From Defluviitaleaceae bacterium (GTDB lineage Bacteria; Bacillota; Clostridia; Lachnospirales; WQUN01): 5,093 nt of DNA. This document shows positions 1 through 5,015 of this stretch, in pieces; within the stretch, counting starts at the first letter, position 1, and each line of letters starts with the position of its first letter. Below the pieces are notes generated by a model. That model was not told the origin of the DNA, did no database searches, and saw only the letters and a list, made by a program, of their open reading frames with translations. Location of the stretch: the NCBI GenBank assembly GCA_009783395.1, contig WRHA01000244.1, positions 1 through 5,093 of the forward strand. Direction: 5' to 3'. The translations under genes and the position numbers were made by a program.

Positions 1-2
1 CT

Positions 3-905
3 TTGCCCGCACCCTTCGAGACGTCTCGTGGGTACGCAAACACATCCACGGTGTCCAATGCACGCTTGGCGTGCTTTTATGTGTGTACCGCACGCGGCGT
101 TTTTCGCAACAAAAAAATAACACCGCTTGTCGGTGATAAAGTAAAAATACTTGTGGCCGATGCCGAAAAGCAAATTGCTTCAATCCACGAAATTCTGCCG
201 CGCAAAAACGAGTTGCGCCGCCCGCCTGCCGCAAACATTGATCAGGTAATCGTAACGGTGTCGGTCGCACAGCCTGCGTTTAACGCAGGGTTTTTGGACA
301 GACTTCTCGTTTTAATCGAACACGAGAAAATCCCCGTAATAATTTGCGTAAACAAGGTTGACCTCGGGGACGAATCGCTTTTCGAGCCATACAAACAAGC
401 ATACGAAATCGTGTACACCGACGCTTTAACCGGCGAAGGGGTCGACGAGTTGCTAAAAAAAATGTCGGGAAAAATAAATCTCTTTGCGGGAGCGTCGGGC
501 GTCGGCAAGTCCAGCCTTGTCAACAAAATTCTCCCCGATCTTAACCTCGAAACAGGCCCCATCAGCAAAAAAATCGGCCGCGGCAAACACACTACCAGAC
601 ATACTGAGCTGTTTTGCATAAATGATGGGGGGTTGGGGGGGGCGGAAGAGGTGGATAGTGCGGGTTTTATTTTTGATACTTCAGGGTTTACTTCTCTCGA
701 GGTTGATTTTTTGGGTAAAAGCGCGCTGGCTCCGTTGTTTCGCGAGTTTCGCCCGTTTTTGGGCGAGTGCAAATTTAAGAATTGTTTGCATGTTAAGGAA
801 ATCGGATGCGCCGTTAAGGATGCAGTTGGTGTCGAAATCCACCCTGCGCGGTATGATGGTTATGTGAAGTTGTTGGAAGGGCTTTCGGGGTCGCTTTACT
901 TGTAG
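3..905 (+). CDS. rsgA: Ribosome small-subunit-dependent GTPase A (RsgA/YloQ), 5' end at or beyond the window edge
   Basis: Circularly permuted GTPase that binds the 30S subunit during late maturation and releases itself on GTP hydrolysis (family knowledge). Numbered from the TTG at 3 (300 aa, close to the ~298 aa of B. subtilis YloQ), the protein shows an N-terminal OB-fold region with ARGVFRNKKITPLVGDKV (30-47). The permuted G motifs follow in the expected order: G4 NKVD (117-120), P-loop GASGVGKSS (163-171), switch GRGKHTTRH (192-200), then G3 DTSG (225-228) where most members have DTPG. The C-terminal zinc knuckle is C256, C261, H263, C269. A glycine/acid-rich insert (about 208-219) precedes G3. 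The first ~20 residues match the family poorly, and no ribosome binding site can be seen because the sequence starts here, so the true start may lie upstream. It is probably the last gene of an operon running in from the left; its stop overlaps the convergent carboxypeptidase gene. Identity is very secure, the start is not. Confidence 0.95.
   Translation: MPAPFETSRGYANTSTVSNARLACFYVCTARGVFRNKKITPLVGDKVKILVADAEKQIASIHEILPRKNELRRPPAANIDQVIVTVSVAQPAFNAGFLDRLLVLIEHEKIPVIICVNKVDLGDESLFEPYKQAYEIVYTDALTGEGVDELLKKMSGKINLFAGASGVGKSSLVNKILPDLNLETGPISKKIGRGKHTTRHTELFCINDGGLGGAEEVDSAGFIFDTSGFTSLEVDFLGKSALAPLFREFRPFLGECKFKNCLHVKEIGCAVKDAVGVEIHPARYDGYVKLLEGLSGSLYL
627..654 (+). other. Guanine-rich tract inside rsgA with G-quadruplex potential
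   Basis: The coding strand carries six G, TT, eight G, C, GG, then AAGAGG and TGG, encoding a run of Gly codons in the insert before G3 of RsgA. At least four closely spaced G-runs allow a quadruplex in DNA or mRNA, and the homopolymers are slippage-prone. The composition is seen directly; any structure or effect is inference. Confidence 0.45.
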
Positions 906-2353
906 CGATAATGCGGATAGCGTGCGAACTTGGCTCGGCGGGCGCGGAGAAGTCTTCTTGCCCGTCTTTTATGGCGGGTTAAAACTACGATTAGGGAGAT
1001 GAAAAGCGTCACACAGGAAATCGCGAGGGGAACGGCAAGCGTCAGTACATATTCGTTGTTTAAAAATGCCCAGCGACCGGTGAAAAATACGGGAGCTTCG
1101 GGTATTTCGTATGCATCGGCGGCGGCGTAATCGTAATAAGCGGCGACTGTAGCCGGATCGGGCGGTGTGTATGCAAAAACTGCGTCGCGTGCGGTAAGCT
1201 CCGCTTCGCCTACGCGCACGTTTTGTACATAAACGGCAACGCGCCCTACGGCATCCCCCGGCAAAACCGGCGGCGCAAGCGTTTCCGGCACAGAAAGCTC
1301 ATACCTCAGCCAAGAATTCGACCAGTTGTGCGGCAGTTCGAATTTCATATCCCTGTCGCTCATCAGGCGCACGCGCCCTATTTCAACGGAGCTTCCCCCG
1401 ATTTCTTGAAGCACAGGCGTTGTAATCGAATAAGCCGACGCATCAAAAACCGTGACATATTCCATCGGAAGCGCGAACCCGTAGCGCAACAGCGCGGCAG
1501 TATCGTTAAACGTGCTGTTTCCTTCGCCTTGCAAAACGACGGCAATCAGCCGCCGCCCGTCCTGCTCGGCATAAGTAACAAGAGTATGCCCGGCAGCGGT
1601 TGTCCAGCCCGTTTTTCCGCCGACAACGCTTTCATTATAAAATTGTCCCTGCCGAATCATTTGGTGAAAGTTTAACAAGTGTCGCGTGTTTGGCTGGCGT
1701 TCCGTCGGCGGAATGTCGAAGCGAACGTAGGAAATAATTCGTGCGAAAATCGGATTGCGCACGGCCTCACGCATGATTAATGCCATATCATACGCCGTTG
1801 TAACATGTCCGCGTGCGGGCAAGCCGTGCGGATTTACGAAATGCGTGTCGCTAAGTCCGATTTGCGCGGCGCGTCGGTTCATTAAATCAACAAATTCCTC
1901 CACACTGCCTGCGATATGAATCGCAAGCGCGACCGAAACCTCGTTTGCGGATTCAAGCATAAGCGCGTACAACGCTTCATATATACTAAGCGTCTCACCA
2001 ACGTCCATGTAGATATGCGACGAGTTTCTCGGTATGCCCCAAACCGAATCGTCACAAAATTCGACGCGCTCGGTTAAATCCGTCGCGTGTTCCAAAACGA
2101 TCATCGCCGTCATAATTTTTGTGACACTTGCGGGATATTTTTGGGTTTTCGCCTCGTTTTCGTACAATACAAGCCCTGTTGCCGCGTCAATTAATACCAC
2201 CGAGCCGGACGACGTTTCGGGCATAGGTATGATTTCTTCGGAAATTTCGGGGAGAATTTCCGCATAAATACTTGTAAACTGTGGAATTAACAAATATAAT
2301 AAAATTGTTAATGAAATCGTAATATTTTTTTTCAAAAAAATTTTCCTTTCCAT
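896..2353 (-). CDS. D-alanyl-D-alanine carboxypeptidase, PBP5/DacF type (peptidase S11), membrane-anchored
   Basis: Penicillin-binding serine D,D-carboxypeptidase that removes the terminal D-Ala from peptidoglycan pentapeptides outside the cell, limiting cross-linking. Numbered from the ATG at 2353 (485 aa), it has a basic N-terminus and hydrophobic signal segment (about 11-27, likely cleavage near A31). The catalytic motifs are S76-V-T-K79 (in PASVTK), S135-A-N137 and K247-T-G249 (in GGKTGWT), plus the family's NPHGL (174-178). A PBP5 C-terminal beta domain spans about 298-392. A second hydrophobic segment (about 435-458) ends in a strongly basic tail (RHKRRARRLLRARRAKFARY). Many relatives instead end in an amphipathic helix, so this is a variant anchor. 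I prefer the ATG at 2353 to the TTG at 2380 because it starts directly at a normal signal peptide; neither has a good Shine-Dalgarno sequence. It is divergent from the two-component genes and convergent with rsgA. The family assignment is firm; dacA, dacB and dacF cannot be told apart, so no symbol is given. Confidence 0.95.
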   Translation of the reverse strand: MERKIFLKKNITISLTILLYLLIPQFTSIYAEILPEISEEIIPMPETSSGSVVLIDAATGLVLYENEAKTQKYPASVTKIMTAMIVLEHATDLTERVEFCDDSVWGIPRNSSHIYMDVGETLSIYEALYALMLESANEVSVALAIHIAGSVEEFVDLMNRRAAQIGLSDTHFVNPHGLPARGHVTTAYDMALIMREAVRNPIFARIISYVRFDIPPTERQPNTRHLLNFHQMIRQGQFYNESVVGGKTGWTTAAGHTLVTYAEQDGRRLIAVVLQGEGNSTFNDTAALLRYGFALPMEYVTVFDASAYSITTPVLQEIGGSSVEIGRVRLMSDRDMKFELPHNWSNSWLRYELSVPETLAPPVLPGDAVGRVAVYVQNVRVGEAELTARDAVFAYTPPDPATVAAYYDYAAADAYEIPEAPVFFTGRWAFLNNEYVLTLAVPLAISCVTLFISLIVVLTRHKRRARRLLRARRAKFARYPHYRYK

Positions 2354-2372
2354 AAAAAATTTCCATAAAAAA
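2347..2372. repeat. Perfect 13-bp tandem direct repeat at the carboxypeptidase start; candidate regulator site
   Basis: Two exact, adjacent copies of TTTCCATAAAAAA lie at 2347-2359 and 2360-2372. The first copy contains the carboxypeptidase start codon (complement of CAT 2351-2353); the second lies just upstream of it. OmpR/PhoB-family regulators bind direct repeats, usually with a period near 11 bp, so a regulator target is possible, but the 13-bp period fits imperfectly. A recent slippage duplication is an equally good explanation. The repeat is certain, its function is not. Confidence 0.6.
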
Positions 2373-2418
2373 GGGTTCAATATAAAAAAAGTTCAGGCAG
2401 ACGAGGTTGGGTGTTAGT
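2354..2418. promoter_or_regulatory. Divergent intergenic region with overlapping candidate -10 elements
   Basis: Only 65 bp separate the two divergent start codons, so promoters for both genes should lie here or reach into the coding regions. On the plus strand TATAAA (2381-2386) could be a -10, with a poor -35 TTTCCA (2360-2365, 15-bp spacer). On the minus strand TATATT (2384-2379) could be a -10 with no convincing -35. The two -10 candidates overlap, which would make the promoters mutually exclusive or activator-dependent. GTTCA occurs at 2375-2379 and 2391-2395 (16-bp period). A GAGGT at 2403-2407 is the likely ribosome binding site of the response regulator, 11 nt before its ATG. All promoter calls here are weak. 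Confidence 0.3.
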
Positions 2419-3099
2419 ATGGCGCAAATTTTGGTTGTTGATGACGAGAAAAATATTGTAAAAGGGATAAAGTTCAGCCTTGAGCAGGATGACATGAAGG
2501 TTGATATGGCGCACGACGGCGAGGAAGCCCTGCAAATGGCGCGGGACAACACGTATGATTTAATTATTCTCGACGTGATGTTGCCGAAAATTGAAGGCAC
2601 CGATGTGTGTCGTCAGATTCGCGAGTTTAGCGCGGTGCCTGTTGTGATGGTTACGGCCAAGGGCGAGGACATGGACAAAATAATGGGGCTTGAGTATGGC
2701 GCGGATGATTACATCACGAAGCCGTTTAATATACTCGAGCTTAAAGCGCGGATTAAAGCCATTTTGCGCCGCGCCGCCCGAGAAAAACCAAAATCGAAAA
2801 CCCAGATGATTACCGTGCGCGATGTGACGCTTGATACACTTTCGCGGCGTGTTTTTGTGCATGGAACGGAAATTTACTTAACGGCAAAGGAATACGATTT
2901 ACTCGAATTTCTGATGAGCAATGTCGAGCAGGTTTATACTCGCGAGGCTCTTTTGGCGCGCCTTTGGGGCGCGGATAACACGGGCGATGTGCGCACCGTG
3001 GATGTTCACGTGCGTCGCTTGCGCGAAAAAATCGAAGAGGATCCTTCAAATCCGAAATATCTCTACACCAAATGGGGTGTCGGCTATTACTTCAGATAA
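2419..3099 (+). CDS. Two-component response regulator, OmpR/PhoB family (WalR/PhoP-like)
   Basis: DNA-binding transcription factor activated by phosphorylation from the downstream kinase. Numbered from the ATG at 2419 (226 aa, the usual family length), the receiver domain (about 3-118) has the acidic pocket D8/D9, phospho-acceptor D52 (in LDVMLP), T79, Y98 and K101 (in ITKPF). The winged-helix effector domain (about 130-226) shows LTAKEYDLLEFL (154-165), the recognition-helix stretch VRTVDVHVRRLREKIE (191-206) and the terminal GVGYYFR. A TTG at 2407 would add four residues, but it falls in the GAGGT that serves as ribosome binding site, so the ATG is preferred. The receiver sequence recalls WalR/YycF, which controls wall metabolism in Bacillota, but PhoP and ResD relatives are nearly as similar, so no symbol is given. 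It lies in an operon with the kinase (23-bp overlap) and is divergent from the carboxypeptidase, a plausible target. Confidence 0.95.
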   Translation: MAQILVVDDEKNIVKGIKFSLEQDDMKVDMAHDGEEALQMARDNTYDLIILDVMLPKIEGTDVCRQIREFSAVPVVMVTAKGEDMDKIMGLEYGADDYITKPFNILELKARIKAILRRAAREKPKSKTQMITVRDVTLDTLSRRVFVHGTEIYLTAKEYDLLEFLMSNVEQVYTREALLARLWGADNTGDVRTVDVHVRRLREKIEEDPSNPKYLYTKWGVGYYFR

Positions 3100-4507
3100 G
3101 CTGCCGTGGTATCACAGTATTCGTTGGCGGATGGCACTTTCGTTTGTTTCGTTAAGCATGGTGCCGCTGCTCGTTTTTAATTTCACGATTATGGCAACTA
3201 TCGAAGAATATTTTGTTAATGACAGAGAAAGCGAAATCCAGCCCCGCGCCGCAATAATGAGCGATATTGTGGCGCGCTTTAATTTTGATACGCGGCATAT
3301 TCAAACGCGGGTCAGAAGCAGAAGTGCGGACTGGGATGTACGCATCGTTGTAATCGACTATCGCGCACGCGTAATCGAGGACTCGAACTGGGCCGCGCTT
3401 GATTCTCTGATTGGTCAAACGCTTCTCAGGCCCGATGTCCTTGCCGCGCTTAACGGCGACGATACAACAACTTTGCGACGCGGCGAAGAAAATGTCTTAT
3501 ACCGCACGATGAGTACCAGGAATGAAATCAGCGGGCAAAACGGCGTGGTTATGCTTGTGGCGAACATTGATGACATTTATGCATCGCTTTTGGAAATTCG
3601 CACGCAACTTTATTTGATCTCTCTTGCCGTCGCTTTGCTGGTTATCGTTGTAGTTTTTGTGGTGTCGCATCGGCTTATTGCGCCGCTCAGGCAAATTGTT
3701 CGCGTGGTTCAGCGGATGTCGGCGGGGCAGTTGAACCTGCGCATCCCCGTAAATTCCCGCAACGAATATTCGATTCTTGCCCGCACATTTAACAACATGA
3801 CCGAAAAGCTCGAGCAGGTAGAAAAAACACGCGAAGAATTTGTTTCGAATGTGTCGCATGAATTAAAAACGCCGCTTACGGCAATCAAGGTACTAAGTGA
3901 ATCCATTCTTTCGCAGGACTCTGTGCCGGAGGAAGTTTCACGCGAGTTTATGCAGGATATTTCAAACGAGGTCGACCGCATGGTTAACATAACGAATGAC
4001 TTGCTCGCGCTCGTTAAAGTTGACCAGCGCGAACAATCCCTAAACATTTCCGCAACAAACCTTAACACGCTTGTTGAAGAAATTTTAAAACGCCTCGCGC
4101 CGCTCGCCGAGCAGAAAAAAGTTGTGCTTCTTTACGAGGAGGTTCGCCCCGTCCAAATCGAGGCCGACGAAGTAAAGCTCGTACTCGCCATTTCAAATAT
4201 TGTCGAGAACGGCATAAAATATACCCCCGGCGGCGGCACAGTAAAAGTTGTCATCGACGCCGACCTCCAAAACGCTGTTATCACGATTCAAGATACCGGT
4301 ATCGGCATCCCCGACGAGGAGCAAGACAAGATTTTTAACCGATTTTATCGCGTCGACAAAATGCGTGACCGCGACACAGGCGGCACAGGCCTCGGGCTTG
4401 CGATTTCACACTCGACAGTTTTGCTCCACAACGGCAGCATTCGCATCACGTCCAAGCCGGGCGAAGGGTCGGTTTTTGTAATTCGCCTGCCGATTCGCGT
4501 GAGCTGA
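3077..4507 (+). CDS. Membrane sensor histidine kinase (HAMP-HisKA-HATPase), partner of the upstream regulator
   Basis: Sensor that autophosphorylates on histidine and passes phosphate to the response regulator. Numbered from the GTG at 3077 (476 aa): TM1 about 21-41, an extracytoplasmic sensor of ~135 residues (42-176), TM2 about 177-197, HAMP about 198-250, then the HisKA H-box VSHELKTPLT with H261. The ATPase domain has the N-box around N378 (IVENGIKYTP), G1 DTGIGIP (406-412), F-box IFNRFYRVD (419-427) and G2 GGTGLGLAI (435-443); it ends normally. The sensor (VVIDYRARVIEDSNW, IGQTLLRPDVLAAL) looks like the PAS/Cache-type fold of WalK and PhoR; unlike typical WalK there is no cytoplasmic PAS after HAMP. 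The start is uncertain: the GTG lies inside the regulator gene without a Shine-Dalgarno sequence, implying translational coupling, while the ATG at 3131 would cut into TM1's leading residues. The kinase assignment is firm; the ligand is unknown. Confidence 0.95.
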   Translation: MSAITSDKLPWYHSIRWRMALSFVSLSMVPLLVFNFTIMATIEEYFVNDRESEIQPRAAIMSDIVARFNFDTRHIQTRVRSRSADWDVRIVVIDYRARVIEDSNWAALDSLIGQTLLRPDVLAALNGDDTTTLRRGEENVLYRTMSTRNEISGQNGVVMLVANIDDIYASLLEIRTQLYLISLAVALLVIVVVFVVSHRLIAPLRQIVRVVQRMSAGQLNLRIPVNSRNEYSILARTFNNMTEKLEQVEKTREEFVSNVSHELKTPLTAIKVLSESILSQDSVPEEVSREFMQDISNEVDRMVNITNDLLALVKVDQREQSLNISATNLNTLVEEILKRLAPLAEQKKVVLLYEEVRPVQIEADEVKLVLAISNIVENGIKYTPGGGTVKVVIDADLQNAVITIQDTGIGIPDEEQDKIFNRFYRVDKMRDRDTGGTGLGLAISHSTVLLHNGSIRITSKPGEGSVFVIRLPIRVS

Positions 4508-4523
4508 GGCGACTTCCGATAAA

Positions 4524-4532
4524 TGATATAAT
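4524..4532 (+). promoter_or_regulatory. Extended -10 promoter for the small downstream ORF
   Basis: TGATATAAT is a perfect extended -10 (TGN followed by TATAAT). No good -35 lies 16-18 bp upstream, which is typical of extended -10 promoters. Transcription would begin near 4539, about 40 nt before the small ORF's ATG. It sits just after the kinase stop, so the small ORF is probably transcribed separately from the two-component operon. Confidence 0.55.
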
Positions 4533-4539
4533 CCGGTAG

Positions 4540-4555
4540 GCGGGAAGTTCCCCGC
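4540..4555 (+). other. Short GC hairpin in the leader of the small ORF
   Basis: GCGGG (4540-4544) pairs with CCCGC (4551-4555) around a six-base loop, right at the predicted transcript start. There is no following T-run, so it is not a convincing terminator for the kinase gene. It may be a 5' stabilising hairpin, or may mean nothing. Confidence 0.35.
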
Positions 4556-4579
4556 AACATTTACATGGGAGGTATTTTA

Positions 4580-4660
4580 ATGTATAAAAAAATAGAAAAT
4601 AGCCTGCGTATGACTATGCACGAAGCGTCTGCACTCTATCCTGATGATTATATTTTTTAG
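4580..4660 (+). CDS. Small ORF of 26 codons with a strong ribosome binding site; possibly the 5' part of a frameshifted gene
   Basis: A 26-residue product starts at an ATG seven bases after GGGAGG (4567-4572), the best Shine-Dalgarno sequence in the window, and lies under an extended -10 promoter. The peptide starts MYKKIEN and ends MTMHEASALYPDDYIF, then TAG. The stretch MT-x-x-EA-x-x-x-YPD-x-Y-I resembles, from memory, the N-terminus of short uncharacterised Clostridia proteins; I cannot name a family. The ORF ends in six T followed by AG. Reading in the -1 frame would continue YIF with LEV and run to a TAA at 4765-4767, for 62 residues in total. That extension runs through the terminator hairpin, so at least its end is unlikely to be functional. 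It could be a real micropeptide, a decayed gene remnant, a homopolymer sequencing error, or a frameshift product. No function is assigned. Confidence 0.5.
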   Translation: MYKKIENSLRMTMHEASALYPDDYIF

Positions 4661-4662
4661 AG

Positions 4663-4694
4663 GTCGCCTTCAATATTGCGAATAGAGAGGCGGC
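4663..4694 (+). other. Candidate stem-loop just after the small ORF
   Basis: GTCGCCT (4663-4669) can pair with AGGCGGC (4688-4694), seven pairs including one G-U, around an 18-base loop. It begins about five bases after the T6-TAG end of the small ORF. It has no T-tract behind it, so it is a poor terminator; the spacing would suit a frameshift stimulator. It may be chance. Confidence 0.25.
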
Positions 4695-4732
4695 GAAGAT
4701 GAGCTTTATTTCCTTACGTTTCCTAACGAAAA

Positions 4733-4761
4733 AAGCCACTGTTCACGCAGAACAGTGGCTT
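4733..4761. terminator. Strong intrinsic terminator, best on the minus strand (end of tRNA unit), possibly bidirectional
   Basis: AAGCCACTGTTC (4733-4744) and GAACAGTGGCTT (4750-4761) form a perfect 12-bp stem with a five-base loop. Read on the minus strand the stem runs straight into a T-tract (complement of the A-run at 4729-4734), placed about 40 nt after tRNA-Arg, as expected for the tRNA transcript. On the plus strand the stem is followed by CTTTAAT, a weaker T-stretch that could still end the transcript of the small ORF or of the kinase operon, which has no other visible terminator. Confidence 0.85.
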
Positions 4762-4772
4762 CTTTAATGTTC

Positions 4773-4801
4773 ACATCTTCCGTGCCTCTCCGTACATCTT
4801 C

Positions 4802-4804
<3 letters not shown>
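4773..4804. repeat. 11-bp direct repeat overlapping the 3' end of tRNA-Arg
   Basis: ACATCTTCCGT occurs at 4773-4783 and 4794-4804 with a 21-bp period; the match extends to 15 bases with one mismatch (followed by GCCT and ACCT). The second copy includes the last bases of the tRNA-Arg gene, so the tRNA 3' end plus its trailer appear partly duplicated downstream. This could be a small tandem duplication or a trace of past recombination at the tRNA. Confidence 0.5.
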
Positions 4805-4875
<71 letters not shown>

Positions 4876-4899
4876 AACTTTGCCGCCCGAAACATGCAA

Positions 4900-4974
4900 C
4901 CGGGGTGACAGGATTCGAACCTGCGACCTCCTGGTCCCAAACCAGGCGCGCTAGCCAAACTACGCTACACCCCG
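4900..4974 (-). tRNA. tRNA-Pro (anticodon TGG)
   Basis: A complete 75-nt cloverleaf on the minus strand. The acceptor CGGGGTG pairs with CACCCCG, with the C1-G72 pair usual for bacterial tRNA-Pro, and the discriminator is G. The anticodon stem CCTGG/CCAGG encloses TTTGGGA with anticodon TGG, which reads all or most CCN codons. The T arm is GCAGG, TTCGAAT, CCTGT. CCA is not encoded. It is the first gene of the two-tRNA unit, only about 12 nt below the -10 element. Confidence 0.97.
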
Positions 4975-4986
4975 CAAACAGGGGAA

Positions 4987-5015
4987 ATGATACACTTTCC
5001 CGTGAAGTTTGTCAA
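4987..5015 (-). promoter_or_regulatory. Consensus sigma-A promoter of the tRNA-Pro/tRNA-Arg unit
   Basis: Read on the minus strand, a perfect -35 TTGACA (5015-5010), an ideal 17-bp spacer and the -10 TATCAT (4992-4987). Transcription should start near 4980, leaving a leader of only about 5-6 nt before tRNA-Pro. This arrangement is typical of stable-RNA genes. Confidence 0.88.

Noticed and set aside
242..772. 176-codon minus-strand ORF inside rsgA
   Set aside because: It is a shadow of a well-supported conserved gene, with low-complexity Ser/Pro/Arg content and no ribosome binding site.
1223..1675. 150-codon plus-strand ORF opposite the carboxypeptidase gene
   Set aside because: It is antisense to the PBP5 catalytic and C-terminal domains, Arg/Pro-rich, and has no recognisable domain.
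2187..2600. 137-codon minus-strand ORF across the divergent promoter region
   Set aside because: It would cover the regulator start, the promoter region and the carboxypeptidase signal peptide in a wrong frame. It has no ribosome binding site, and the flanking genes are certain.
2921..3076. N-terminal extension of the kinase frame upstream of the GTG at 3077
   Set aside because: The 52 extra residues are the regulator's winged-helix coding region read in another frame (Arg/Cys-rich, not protein-like); sensor kinases normally begin just before TM1.
3497..4068. Two minus-strand ORFs (120 and 119 codons) opposite the kinase HAMP/HisKA region
   Set aside because: They are antisense to intact conserved kinase domains, with no start signals and no domain resemblance.
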